Shown here: piece by piece, positions 28,001 to 43,000 of the stretch
How the letters are laid out: each line of letters begins with the position of its first letter
Position numbering within the stretch: position 1 is the first letter of the stretch
Assembly: GCA_018389105.1 (NCBI GenBank)
Contig: JACATO010000121.1
Span: 310,001-374,000 of the forward strand
Origin: Nautilus pompilius
Taxonomy: Eukaryota > Mollusca > Cephalopoda > Nautilida > Nautilidae
Length of the DNA stretch: 64,000 bases
Direction of reading: 5' to 3'
Program-made: the position numbers and the translations under genes
The notes under the pieces: model-generated
What the model saw: the letters and a program-made list of their open reading frames with translations, nothing else
What the model was told of the DNA's origin: nothing
Databases searched by the model: none

Positions 28001-31000
28001 AAGTATCATTAAGCAGCAAATTATTACTTTGTTAAAAAGTTTTGAAAAATTTAACAAAACAAGCATAAATTCCACAACAGTTACTATGATATTATATGTA
28101 ATAAAGAAGGGGGAAAAGACTTGTTTAATGAAAGCCTTTAGGAAATGGATTTGGGTTTTAACAGACTTCTGCATTAGCAGTTTTAAATACGCTGAAAAAA
28201 ACTAATCTTAAAAATACAATCCGACACAATACATATTCCCATGAGGCATTATTATACACTTTAATGAAGGTCATAAATACCAACAAGTGTACATACTTTT
28301 GATAAAAGGTTAGTGTGTGATGCACGCACAATGGCACTGACCCATTGCTGACCTCCATATTGGTTCTTATTGATTATTGCCCCTGATAAGCGTATTCCAC
28401 ACAATGAAGACGACCAAATGCACCCATCAATGTTTTACGGGTTTATCATTGTCAGGTTGCTGATGAAGATAACCACTATAACCTGACACAGTTGGTAGTT
28501 TTTTGTTTTATGGCCACAGCATGCCCAAACTTTGTTCCTCTGGTTAATCAATAGGTGAAAACAAGTGATTCACTAATAATCTGATAATTCAGAATCAAGA
28601 ACATCAGGACAGCCGGCAGTGCTTACTACAGCTGAATTTGTTTAAATCTGCATTCATTAAACAATATTCCCTCCCTTTTTATACGATGACAAGCAAATAA
28701 GATACATCATTGTCAGACTACAAGATTTTATAAAATCAAAAACATTTGTGTAACATATGGTATTCATTGCTTGAGGGTTTCCAATGAAAAAGTACTTCTT
28801 TACCAAATGAATAAATTCCGACTATATCTAGTGTCATAACAAACAGCTTACACTGAGGCTTCTCATCTACAATTAATAAATCACAAGAAATGATTTGCAC
28901 AATTTATTATTATTAAGAGAGGAAATAACTTCTATTTTTTTCATTGGTAAAAACTTGCTCTTGCAAAGATTAGATGGTTAATTTTGTAAAATGTTACCTG
29001 ACTTCACAAGGAATTATTGCCACAGATGTTTCAATAAAATCATTAATATTTGAAAAAACAAAACAAACTAAATACTTGGGAATTATGAGAAAAAATAAAT
29101 GTATATGTATATCGCCACGTAGTAGTTTGGGTACTCCATGATAATTTCAAGGTCATGTGGATATGTGACTCTAACCCCTACACTTTAGATTCATCAGAAT
29201 ATCCTCCTTTTGCTGCAGTTACTACCCGACAGATTCCTGGAAGTCTCCAGATTAAATTTGATGAGATAATCTCCTACTTTAATCCAGTCCTGTAAGATCT
29301 GGCCCAACTGTTGGGCTGAAGATGGTTGTTTATCTTTTGCCCCTCTACACGATTTCAATGGGGTTAAAGTCCAATGATTGTGTGGCCCATTCTGTGGTAA
29401 TAAGAACCCAGTCGTCTTAGTTTTGCATAAATAATTCTGACAGAGCTTAGAAGAGTGCTTGGGTCCAAACGTAAACCAAGCGAATGGGTGTCTCCGAGTA
29501 TCTCTGCTTGTTTAGGGAATTCTTAATTTTATACAAATCACCGCCTGTGTTGGCAGAAAACCCACCCCGAACCATTGTTTCCTCCACCATGTTTGACAGT
29601 GGACATTGTGCCATCTTTGAGCACGTGTTCACCCTCTCTCCGACAGACATAGGCTACAATTAGACCCAAGTATTTCAAACTTATGAAGAGAATCATCAGT
29701 CCAGTGCACCTGCTTCCATTTTATTCAGTTTTGTGACATTTAGCCCAAGCAGGCCTTTTTTTGGTCTCGTTTTGATGGCCCCATTGAAGTTTACATGCTA
29801 CAATTCTTCCAATTAATCAGCTGCTTCCAGCCTCCTCTTAACAATAGATACAGATATGAAACTATTCTGTGTTGTGATCAAGGAAGCTGGACAAACGTCT
29901 TAGTGTAGCGGCCATCTCTTTTAGAAGTGGTGTTTGTCCTATTCTTGTGGCACAGCACCATATAAGCAACTCCACTCGGCGATGCCTTTAATTTTCTCGA
30001 GGATATTCCTTCCTCCCTCCCTCGCCCTTCGCTGTTCAGTTCATGGTCATCTTCTGGTCTTTGCCAATGACAATCTTTCATAAGCCATTAATTTCAAACG
30101 CAAACCACTGTTTTCACTTATTCCGAAGTAGAATACGAAGCTATCCTTGGTTAAAAGTAATCACATAAGTTAGATAAAATAACTTGGTCACAAACTATCA
30201 GGTTTTCCAGATTATCCACAAAATTTGATTAGCTGTTAACATTCATTTTTGTTGGTAAAATCATAGTTTTTTGTACAATATCACATGATAAAAATTACTG
30301 TTGTTTACCTAAACATCTGAGTAACAGTGCGTGAATATGGTGAAATATTTAACTACCAGTTATCACACACCTGTTTTAAATATCAATCTATAGGAAAAGA
30401 AAAACAGTTGGTTTAAATGTAAAACAATAATAAAATATAGAGAATCGTGAGGTAGTCTTTCCACAAACACGTTGCTTAATACATTATCACAATTCATGAC
30501 AAATTCTAAAAGATAAACATCCATGTGATTAAGTGTCATTTATCTGGGAAATCAATGTTACATATGTATATACAAAGTAGCACCTCAGTAAAATGAGTTA
30601 CCATCTTAAAGTAATCGGCAACTTTACTTTGTAGTTTCTTTCTTTGTAATTTGAACACCTTAAATTTAAGTTTGTTGGTAAAAGTTGTCCAACAAATGAA
30701 ATGAGCTTTTATAGTTGTTTGTTTTTAGTCAGGTGTAAGGCAACGTCTACTACTAATAAAGATGCTGTTGTTTTAAATGTCCACAGTGAAAGAAAAGTGC
30801 AAAATCTAATGAAACGTTGTTGTTGTTGTTTTAAGGAAAATGTAGATGTACAGGCAATACCCAAACTAACTTTGAAAGTTGTTAAATTAAAACAACACTT
30901 TGTTCAGGTATAAACAATATTAAGAAATTAATAAAGACAAAATAACTGACACATTAGATATGGCCTGTAGACAGACTACTATTACTTAAGACAACAAACA

Positions 31001-34000
31001 GAATTTCACAAGAAACATTTCCATAGAAATTATAAAAGTAAAAATATCACACAGTATGTTAGCTTAACAAACAATAATGACTTTTAATGGTGCAGACAGT
31101 GATAAGAGACACTGAATAGGAAGGCATCTAAACAGAGCAAGACAAAAATAAGGTATGAGAAAATACACCTGTGGTTAAGAGTTACACGGGGACCCTAGTT
31201 TTGAAACATGCTGATCTAATCCCTATCCCTCCTTATCATTCTTGGATTTCTCCTCATGTGAACTGTTTTCATTATAGGCAACTTTACAATGAACTTTTTA
31301 TTGTTGCTGAAAGCCTAATAGCAGACTTCATTCTGGAACAAGTCCATTTTATGCAAGATTTCTCCCAGGATTAAAGCCTTGTGAAATGAACAGAAACATG
31401 GCCTGAAGGCACAGAATCCCTGAGTTAATGCAATCTGGGATGAAAGAATGAAGCTTAATTCATCAACAAATGGCACCGGGCTCTCTCTGCTGGTTGCCTC
31501 GTTATGTTTTGGCCACCTATTGATGCTGGAGTACTTCCTGGTGCATCAGTAGAGTTTCCCAATGACCAGTTTGACAGAAATATCGCACAAAGCCATCCCC
31601 TCCCATCATTCACCTCCTCTGGTGATGTCAATCAAGGAGCAACTATGCTAACAAGACACAAATAACTGATGGGTCAATATGAAGTGCTCAAACAAATAAG
31701 ACAATAAGAACCGCCTTTTCATTTTATTTCACAGATTTTACTCACTGGCTGCTGAGCAGGAAATCCTATTTCACTTCTTCACCCTTAGATTTTTTTCTCC
31801 TTTTAATTAATTGAGAAAGGGTGGTGGCGTATCATGACAGGAAGTGTCATTAACTCGGTTTTTAAAGCTATATGGCAGTGGAAACAACCTACAACTAATG
31901 TTCCAGTGCATTATTGTTTCTCCATAAATGCACAATTATACTCCAAATGCCATCCCTGATAATAGCATGAATGCCAGCCCTGATTTTATAAAAAATTAAA
32001 TATACAAATTTACTCCCTAGTTTCCTTAGTCTTACTGAGTTCACATTTCTCATCACCATGCTCTGTAAGTGACCAGATATTATTAAACTATAGTCTTGTC
32101 AAATGAGTTCGCTATTCACGAAATCCCTGCTTATAGAATCTTAAACATTAAATAACAAGGGTAATGAAATTTAAAAGTAAAAGATGTAGGTGTTATAACT
32201 GAAAGCACCTTAAACCACCTGTGAAAGTGCAAGTCTCTTAGCCAAGATTCCTACATATGCTAAATTCTACTATACACATACAGGTCGTTCTAGTATCACT
32301 GTACAAATCTTTAGCTAGATCTTTTCTAGAACATGTTCCGTTAAATTTCCATTATACAAAAGATGTAGCTATTTTAGAAGCAGCTCCAAAAAGGTTCACC
32401 TCTTAGCTATGAAGACAGACCAAGGCTGCCTGGCTTGGCACACAGATGTTTTTTGTAATACTATAATAGAAATACTGAAAATTCTCTTTAATAAAGAAAA
32501 CAGACGTAAAATTCCTTGACATTAACAGCATATCAAATATTAGTAAAGGTTATGGACTGCCTTATATAAAAAGCACTTCTGACTAGATATTCAGGTAATT
32601 CTGTATTAGTAGCCTGGATTGCTTTGTTAATCTTGGTTACTTGATGCAGAAAGTTTATATTACATATATATTTAAGTGAGTTTTATTTGCACTTTTTTGC
32701 TAATATTGAAAACATTTTGCCTCTGAATATCTGTGTAGATCTATGGCCTGTCAAATATTACCTCGATGATTATCAACAGATGACTATCTATGACAACTCA
32801 ATGACCCAGAAATGCAAATGGTCTGACTGTCTTCTATACTACAAATAAACAGGTTGGCAAAATGTTTCATACAAAACAAATGCTTCATAAACAAGATGTA
32901 TACTTGTGTATGAATCTGGTCCAACAGACAAACTTTCATAATATAGCCAACTTACTCAACAAGGAGTCAAAAGCACAGAATACAGAGCCTGTTTTAGAAT
33001 TAGTGGCATCACATGATGCGAGAATAATTCTGTGTAAGATGTGCTAGCATTACAAGCGTTTCAAGAAAAATTACCATGAAGCTGACTTACACTAGTTTTC
33101 AAGAGACAATCTGTTTGGTGTTAGAAATGTGAAATTTTAAATTTCCGTTTCAAAATATGCCTTTACTAAATTTTTTTTTTGCTCTTACAATTCAGATATT
33201 TATTGGCTTTCACTTAAAAAAATTCTCTGCTCACCATTTTTACTAGAACATTGTTGTCTTTTATGTTTTTTTTTTTAAAAAAAATACCAAGCCAACACTA
33301 GATAAAATCAGCATAGACCCACCAGATGGAGTTGTAAGCTCAACATGGAATCATCAACTTTTCACCTCATAATTTTGTGGGATAAAAATAAACATTTTGA
33401 ACAGAATTCCTTTCTGCAAACTGCATACCAAGAATAGGAGAGTCAGTCTCCAAGTTAATTTCGACTTAAAAGATATTTTACATGCTAGCCAATTGGAATT
33501 TGAACACATCTGCTCGTATCTAATGAGACATCAGCTTAGTGACCTAGGGAAGAAGTTCTGATATCTGAAATTGAATTTCAATTTAATAAATTTGCATGAA
33601 GCAAACATGATGTGAAGTCACCATGTTAAATGTAATGATTTAAAATCTCTTGAGAAGAGTACATTGTAGTTTTTCTTTTTTTCTGTGTACCCTGCAGAAG
33701 CCATACCGAGGTAAAGATGACTGCCAGGCTCAATCAAAACCAAGCAATTGATATTTCTCAGTTTGAAAACCTAACAGCAAAATAGACTTTTTCCTTCTCC
33801 TTTGGCATTACCGGTGAAGCAGAAATATCTAATTTTTCGGTATTGACAACCTTTCCATTTCTCAGTAATTACAATTCTAATATCCTCCATTTTCGCTGCC
33901 ATCCAGCTGTGAGATATTTGTTGTAGGCTGTGTGACGCTTACTGCAGTTAGTGGGAAAGTTGGGAAAAAAACCTCTGCAAACTGAACCAAGATGGCAAAC

Positions 34001-37000
34001 TACAGACATCTTTGCCAAGCTCATCAGTTCAATGGCTTATTGATTATCACCAAATGCTCGAAGCTAAAGTAGTATAGCAGGCATGGTTTCCATTCATAGA
34101 TGGTTGTGTTGGGAATAACTTATATCGTCATAGCTTAGTTCCTGATGAGCACAGACAACAGATTAAAAGGTATAACAAAAGAACAAATACAGTCCACATG
34201 AGCTCTCAAAACAGCTTAAATAAGGAGGAAGTATGGTGGAGCCTGGCTATCAAAGATCCGCTCTTGAAAATAATAACAACAAAGGTTGTCTTTACGCTCA
34301 GAATAAGCCAACAACAAAAAAATCTTCCATTAATTTAATTACTCAAAAAGATGCTGGGTGTTCTATAAAATACAATTTTGGTTCATTAGATTTCTTTTTA
34401 AGAGGGGAGAGGTAACAGAAAACTTTTTTTAATTGTTGTTAAAAATTATCTTCGCCCTGTGGAATAATTATGCCAGTGTCTCTAATTATTTTGCTCCCGA
34501 CTATTTTTCTCCAATAGTGTATATACCCTGCACCACCCAACCGACCGACTGCTGGCACCACAAGGTGGACAAACCTTTGACGGATGACGGAATGACTTAT
34601 GGCCACAGGTTCTCGTGTTTGTTAGGGTATTTTCTGAGAAGCAATCAGTTCCCCTAAACCAGACCTAGAACCTATGTTCAGATTTTTTCAACAAAAGGCA
34701 GCCTGTTCTAGAACTAATGGGTCACTAGAATATTTCAATTTATAAAGTCTTCATAAATGGGTAATTGTCAAACAGATTGCTGTAGTCTGCGACAGGTTAG
34801 TTGAAATTATTTTGTTAATCCTTATGTAACAACAAATCCATATCACCTCCACAATACTAGTGCTCAGAGTGATATAAAAGAGATGAGATCTAATGTAGCA
34901 AGTATATAGGGAATTACATTTACCATGTACACAGGAATTTCAAAAGTCAGTAAATCATAGAACACAAGTTAATAAATAAGCCTGTTCATTTATATAAACA
35001 GTGCATGATAGTACATATATAGCTAAAGTGCATGCATATGATATAAACAAACATACAAATTAATAAAAACCAACCTAATAAAGAAAAAAATATTTCATTT
35101 AATTTTTGAAACATGTATCATACTAGTCTGTTTTTTTTTGTACAGCAATACGACTACAAAGAATGGATAGGAACATTAAAAAGATAAAAACTATATACAA
35201 TTTCTATGGGGCATCTCAATGCTACAGTAACGTGTTTCCAGATGATTTCTTCCTTTAGCACAACAACATGAGAGATGCTAAACTATTTGGTGGAGTAAAT
35301 CTATGTTAGGTTGTGAACAAACTTGTGTATGATGGACTTCTAATAAATGAATATCATGGTGCATGTGTGTGTCCCCATATGGGTCTTGTTTAGAATAATT
35401 TCCAGAATTCTCTACTGAGAAAATACGTGTCTTATCTAAATCCCCTCCATCACAAAAGGCAGTAATACGAATCCTGAGATAACCACATCATTAGCACCAC
35501 AACATCCTTCATTACAAGACAAACTAATTTTTGCTCTGGAAGATAGATTCTTGTCAGCAGGGACAGATTTACAAGTAGACTGGTGCTTTTGTAGCAACAT
35601 CCTGTTTTTTTATAGAGCTAGGAATCCAACTAAACAGAAGATCATGGTTTTACTCAAACAAGAATAGAATTAATAAGTTCTTGAGACTTTCTCGATGTTG
35701 CATAATACGAATATAGTTTTTAAATAAGAAGACCTCACCATAAGCTATAAATTAGCTGTCTAAGCCAAACACAAAGTCAGTGAAAGCTCAGTTTTTTTCC
35801 ATAATTATGGCATTTTACGCCCATTTGTGTACAACTGATATGCCAGTAGTCAGGTTGCTGGACTGACGAAGCTGAGAAGCTGAGGGCCCAACTCCCTCGT
35901 AAAGACTGGTTTAGTTTGGTATACCTCCCCACTCCAGTTTCTGCCCACATTTAAAATTAAGTTCTAGGAAGAATCCACGGTGAAGTGGGCAATGTCAGGC
36001 CCTTGTAGTGCAGGGGAATTCTTTCTAGCAGATAACCACAGCACTATGTTCCCTCTCCAAGGTAATCTCCCTTGCAGAGACTGGTGAACAAGAAAAAATA
36101 TTCCCGTTTAAAGATTAACCAAGAAAGAATGAGATTAAAAGCAATAACTATATACGCTTTACAAAGGCAACAAAAGGTGATCATTAGAAGTCTGCAAAAC
36201 AGAATTACTAGAAATTTTAAAGGGAGATAATTGATGCATTAAAAAAACAAAAAACTTTACAATATAAAAGCCAAGGAAACCACAAAAGCAGATTAGATCT
36301 GGGTTTATTAAATCTAGACTGTCTTTCCATTCCATCTATCCATCTCTTCCTCTGATTGTTATTCACTTATACTTTAAGCATAGCCACCCACTAAATCTAA
36401 CAAATCAGCAAAGCCAATGTTGGTATAATGGCTTTACCAAACAACTAACAGAACTAACTTCCCACTGGTTTAAGGGAGTAATTTGGTATTTGACCAATCT
36501 ACAGAACCTACTGATTAGCTTTAACACCATAACAATAGTTAACATAACAACAAAAAATAACGAGTATTGTATTGTACATAGATCATAAGTAAATGTGTTC
36601 AATGTTATGACAGGAACCATTAGTGAAAAAATGCTTAAATTAATTATTCACTAATGTAGTCAAATTAAAATATCAGTCAGTGTTTTTGTACTACAATTTG
36701 GAATGAGGATTGTATTTCTCTCACATTATTCCATCTCATATTTCCACATCCCAAACTTCTTTAACATCCTTTTATATGTTAATAAATATCGAGGGAGAAA
36801 TATTTCTGAACCAAATACAGAAAGCAATTTTTGTTTCGCAAATTAGATGCATGCATTGGGTGATGTCATGAACACTGGAAGAGAAAACCCACAAAAATGG
36901 TATCAGATATATAAAGCTAAAGTAATAAAGGAATATATTTGCTAAAAATCATTTATAACAAGATTTATTTGCATATCTGTCAAAAAAAAACTGAATCTAA

Positions 37001-40000
37001 GAGAAAACTAACATTATTCCCTGAAGAATGCAGTCATATACAGCGGTGCGCAAAAGTCTTGCATAAAAATTACTAGACTTAGAAAATGGGTTCTTATTTT
37101 GTAGAAATTAGTAACTATTGTATGGTTTCTGTTTTAATTCAAAGGTATCAGTGTCTTTAAACAATTTATAACACTAAGATCCATTTTGTAATTGCAGAGT
37201 CAAAATTTAAATATTAAAATAATTTGCATGAAATCGGCGAGTGCAAAAGTGTTGCATAAACTACAAAAAATTAGAATATATATTTTGTGCTATAATAATT
37301 TAGGATAGTAGAATATAAATATGAAAAACTGTCATTTTCCACAATACTGATTCATTTTTGTTCAATATACTGATACCGACATCCTGATATTTGACCCCCC
37401 CGAATAGCAGGCCACAATTGTTTGCACGAAAGAAGATGGTGAAACTGAGTGGGTCATTGTGGGTCGTATCGGTTGCAATCAGTCGATGATATCTTGCACA
37501 CTGAAACGTTGGAAAGCTGATGGGAGCCTCATTTCAAAACGCAGAGCCAGCAGACTGCGGAAAACAACGGCTCGACAGGATCGTCTGATTGCCCGCATGT
37601 CAAAATCGGACTGATTTTGCACTTCCACCGACATCCAGACCGCAAGACACCATGGGATCAAATTGGCCTCGTGTACCATCAGACAGTGTTTGATCCGCAT
37701 GGGACTGTTCGGGCGATCAGCACAGAAGAAGCCGTTCATCAGTTTGGACAATCGTCGAAAGCGACTGCAGTGGGCTCGCGACCATCTCCACCCGTGGCCC
37801 AGTGGCAAATTCGTGAAGGTCCACTCGGCAGGTCGGGTGTATGTTTGGCAATCGGTGTCTGAGAAATACCATCCTGGTTGCACTTGACCAACTCTGCAGG
37901 CAGGGGGAAGATTCAGCCATAATTTGGGGCTGTTTTCAATCGTCCGGTGTCGGTCCGTTGCATCACGTGGAGGGTCGAATGAATGCTCATGACTCTCCCC
38001 TGTTCAACAATCTTTGGGCGGTTTGAGTAAGACTGGACGAATACTGATTGATACTTCTCTATTGTTGTTGTTCTTCCTTTTCCAAAATCTGAAGAATGTG
38101 TAGACAACATGCAATGCTTGAGAAGCCACAAGTAAGTGCTGGGAACCAACCAACCAGATTTTATGGATCACTGGTAAACAAAGCAATTGCCATTAATAAT
38201 AATAATTTTACAAAGTATAAACAAAAATGCAGAACCAAATTATCCAGAGGTTTGGGGGAGAGGAAGGCAAAATAAGAATCAAAATATATGAGTATAAAAA
38301 AGAAAAAAATATTTTATTCAAATCTTGTGCTCACAGGTTCTTGATTTTAACACCACCAACCAAAAATTACGCAACCATAACTGAAGGAAGAAATGGTAAT
38401 GGTTAAAATGATTTTAGTTATTATTTTCATTACAACTAGATACTTAAGAACCAAAAAGTCTATATGTTTTCTAGTTAATGTGGTTTTTATTATACTGTTA
38501 ATGTCCTAAAAGATGAGGATGAAGTGATTTTACTCTCTTTGTGTGTGCTGTAGCAGATCAGTAATCACCAGTAATGGCTTGATAGTTATTCAGGTTTACT
38601 GTTCAATTTAAGAAAAAAATCATTACATGGAGGAGAAACAAGGCCTGAACATCCTAATATGGAGTATTGCGGATGTTTCATTTGCAGAGGAAGTCAGGAA
38701 GCATAAGTGAAAATCAGATAAAAGTAATTTTAAAAATGAAGAACAGTAAATTAACAGTATTGCTCCTAAATCTTAAATATTAAAAAAATCAACATTTTTT
38801 ATTTGGCCTTTGAATAAATATGAAGATTTTGAAACCATGTAAAATTCCATTTCCCTTAATGACTCATGATGGTTACGAACTGAAATGAAGGCTGATTGCT
38901 CTCATACTGTGTAGTTGATAAAACTGGTTTCTGCCAATGAAGTGTGGATACAGTTTAATGTGCAATGAAAATTTGGAATCTTTGCTGCTGCAAATATAAA
39001 AAGCTCGAAAGGGTTCAGTAAAGGGGTCAGTACTTATCTTGGCATGGAGTGTGTGTCAAGGACAATAAGAGCTCATGGTTATGGATCACCAATGTATGAA
39101 TTAATGCACCATCCTGGGGTGACAATAAAAATTCTATCACAAAAACATGAGGTCCCTTGGAGATAACGTCACTTTTCTTTTTGAGAGACATCAGCAATGC
39201 CTTCTGGTGGCCTTCATGGATGCTCTCAATGCTAGGAACACCCCCACATATTAGTCATAATGACAGACTGGTCTATAAATAAGCTAAAATGAAAAATTGC
39301 ATTCTACCAACTTTGTCTCCAAGTCAGTCTTTCATTTTCGGAAACTCAAATCTCCTCTGGCAACTGCTAGCCATTGGGTTTTCCCAGTCAATTTCCATGA
39401 ATATAAAAAAACAAAATCATCCTTAAAAAATAGTCGGGAAAATTAAATAAAGAATGGTTTTGGTAGTGTGAGCCTATCTATTTTTTTTTTAAAAAGTAAT
39501 GAATAAATAAAATCTAATACATATTTTCAAGTGTTTGTTTGTTACTCTTTCATGGCTGAACTAAAGCGACTAGAGGACACAAATTTGGGGTATAGACACT
39601 TCAGAACCTGGGCAAGATTTTAAGTTACTATACATTGGCCCAAAGCCATTTTTCCGGCGCAGTGCTGTGTACCCCAGCTAGTTAGCCAATAAATATAGCT
39701 ACACTAGTGTATGTTTCATGTAAACTCTCATTTACTTATTTTGAAACTCAACTGATTAGAATTTTCACTCTCAAAATGAAGCCAACAATAGCCCAAGACA
39801 CTTATCAGTTTAGTTATTACAATGCAGGAAGCCATCATGCCTTATAGATCCAACCGACAAGAAAAAATAATTGGTAAATTTTTTGAGTTAATTTACATTG
39901 TGAAAATTATTAGCTATTTACTCCAGTCATTTAGAATTCTGTAAGACATCTCAATAAATAATTTGAATGTTTTTTTATCAAATTTTAAAATATTTTTTTT

Positions 40001-43000
40001 TTCCTTAGTTCAGAAGTAAGATGGATGCACAGCAGCCAGATCTTTGATCTGGTTGTTGTTTGGGATAAATGCAATTGCATGTTGGATCTTTTTGGAGTAA
40101 ATCGTAATGTCATAACCCCTATAAAAATGTTCTAAAATTAAAAAACAAAATCTTCATACAAATCTAATAGTGTAAATGCTAATGACAGAGTCAGATTCCA
40201 CAGGGCTGTGATGAGAACTTAAGAACAGGAGATGATAAAAAAATGTATAAAACATGCAAAATGGAGAATTACTGAGCAAGGTGTCAATGATGATTCAGAG
40301 ACTCAAAAAATATTAAACTCAGTCATTATATAGATGACAAACTAGTCCACTCAGGGTCTCTTCCCACCTCAGTTTTGAACATTTTGTTGCTGATTTCACA
40401 CAAACCTCTGTCATACTACTTTCCTTGAAAAGTCAAAGTGGACAAGCAGCAGCTAACTTTACACCTTTAAATTCTGAGTTACTGTCCTTTCAGCTGTTAA
40501 ATAATTTTAAAAAAAACTTGATTTTACTTAATTAGTCAATAGCATTATTTTAATAGACACACTAGAATATCTTGTATAGGTTCACAACAGTGTCCAATTT
40601 TGAAGAAACTACATAATATTTTCCCAAAAAAGCAAGAAGGTAGATTTCATATAATGGTATAGGATACTGAAAGAGTAACTCTGTCTCAATATGTGGTACA
40701 TACAAATCTGGAGGCCTGAGACTAGAAACAATCTCTGAACTCTTAATTAATTAACTGGCTAAGTCGTCGTTAACAGCAGCTGTCTAAACTCCTTCAGATA
40801 AACAGCTAAATATTCAAAATTAGTTCATCAGAAAACATAAAAGCAAAAATGGGTATCCATAGTGAAAAACAGCATTAACTAAGATAACCATTATGCAGAT
40901 ATACAAAAACATAAACTGATGGACAGATGGAGAGGAAAATAAATACATCTTTTTAAAAATACTTTTAAATTGTGCAAGTAATCATTGGACATTTTGTATT
41001 TAGATTATATTTGAGCCAGCCTATTATAAAGTCACCGTGATTAGCAATTACACAGGTAGATAGAATATATCCATCCAGCCTGTATTCACGCACAGCAGGC
41101 ACTAAATACATGATCCATTAGGGATAGGTTGTAAATTTCTCGCCATGATTTCTGAAAATTAGTAGTTTACTGGCGTATTTTGTTCACCTGATGGATTTTA
41201 TGCCCAAGAAACTAAAAGAACTGGAAGGCGTGAAATTGGTATGTCCGGTCAATAACCCTGGTAACAAATAGCTAACTTTTGCGTATATTTCATCCAGTGT
41301 AAGATAATGACTTTGGAAGAGGATTCACCCCGTCTCCAGCCTCTTTTATAAACCACTTCTGTTTTACTAGATGTGGCCAATTTTAAGCTGGAAAGCAATC
41401 AGCTTGGACTCAAATGAACATCTCGAGAACATTCTCTAATCCAAACTAAAATTGCATTTAAAAGAAAAATCTATTCATCACTTCTAGTGAAGATGTGCTG
41501 TGTGCAATATGTCATTATGACATTATAAAATACACACACATCACTAGTACTGTCAATTCTCACTCTATTTCTAATATCCAGAGCTTTGAGAGTGTCCAAA
41601 CAATTTTGAAGATCCGGGAATTGCAATTTTTATGTAACAAAAACTGTATCAATCATTTGATACATACTATTAACCTAATGCCTAGTAACACCAACAAAAG
41701 AAGAAGACTTATTAATTTTACTTTCTTAGATATGTTATAAATGATCATAACTATAATAAGAAGGAATTTATGAGAATAAATGTAAGATAAAATATATAAA
41801 CAGATTACTGTAGCCTAGCTTCTTTCAGACGTATTAAATCAAAAGCAAAATAGATCATCAAAATTGTATACTCTGCTGCCCAAAAAACAAAAGTCCTCAA
41901 CAGGCATATTTTGTTTACTAAAATAATATAAATGATATATAATTAACCTATGTATGTATGTGCATACACATGTAGGTCAGAGGTTAAGAACTTACAGATA
42001 TGGGCAAAGGTTTTCCAAATGCATCCAAGAACCACATACATTTGGTTGGTGTGGGAAGCTATATGATCAGGGGTGATACCAGTGAGAACTAAAAACTAAT
42101 GTTGTTCCTGTACAAGGTACTTTAATGGATAGGAATACTATAATATTCCAAGGTCAAATTAGCATCTTGGACCAGAAAGAAAGGCGATATTTCCACCCCC
42201 CACATAAGCGAAGTTGCACAGCCCTTTTACCAATGTCTTAGCATCATTAAAACTTGGCCCGTTAGAAAACATTTGTTCAGATTTATAACCCCAACAAGGT
42301 CCTCTCCAAAAGGCTCATTCTATCTATGTAACTGCAGAACCTGACTATGATAAAGTCTATTGGTAGACCTACATGATAATGACAGTCTGAATTTTTTGGA
42401 GAACCTTCCTTCTAAAAATCAGTCATGGTTATACTCGCATATAATCTGTGAGCATAGGAACTGCTTACTTATGGGTGCCAAGAATTTTTCTTGCAATTAT
42501 ACATCTTTTTATTTCAACAATATACAGAGCCCTGCCTAATAATTTGGCAACCTAATGTTAGTAAAATATGTTAGTTTGGTGCAGAAAATGGAAAACAAGC
42601 AACTAATAGAGTGAATACTTGACCAAGCCATCCTTTTCAGCACAAAATGCCCCTATTCTGTTTAGGTATTGAATCAAGGAGATTTTGTGTCATAGTCTAG
42701 TCCTGATTCCTTCATACTGGTAGGATTTGAATAGATTACTCTCAGCTGATCTAGATGCACCAACAAGTACTTGTTCAGATTCATGCCAGAGTTTTGGGTA
42801 ACCAAAAAAATCAGTTAATACCTTGATATCGCTTCCATACTATGGACATCCAAGAGGTGTGGCATGTTGCATTGCCCTTCTAAAGAATACAGGCATAATA
42901 TTTCTTGCAATGTTCGTACAATGGCATGGTGGTATGGGATATGTCTTTAAAATGGCAATGTACCTAGAATGCTTGAGATGTCCTTTGGCAAACACCAATA

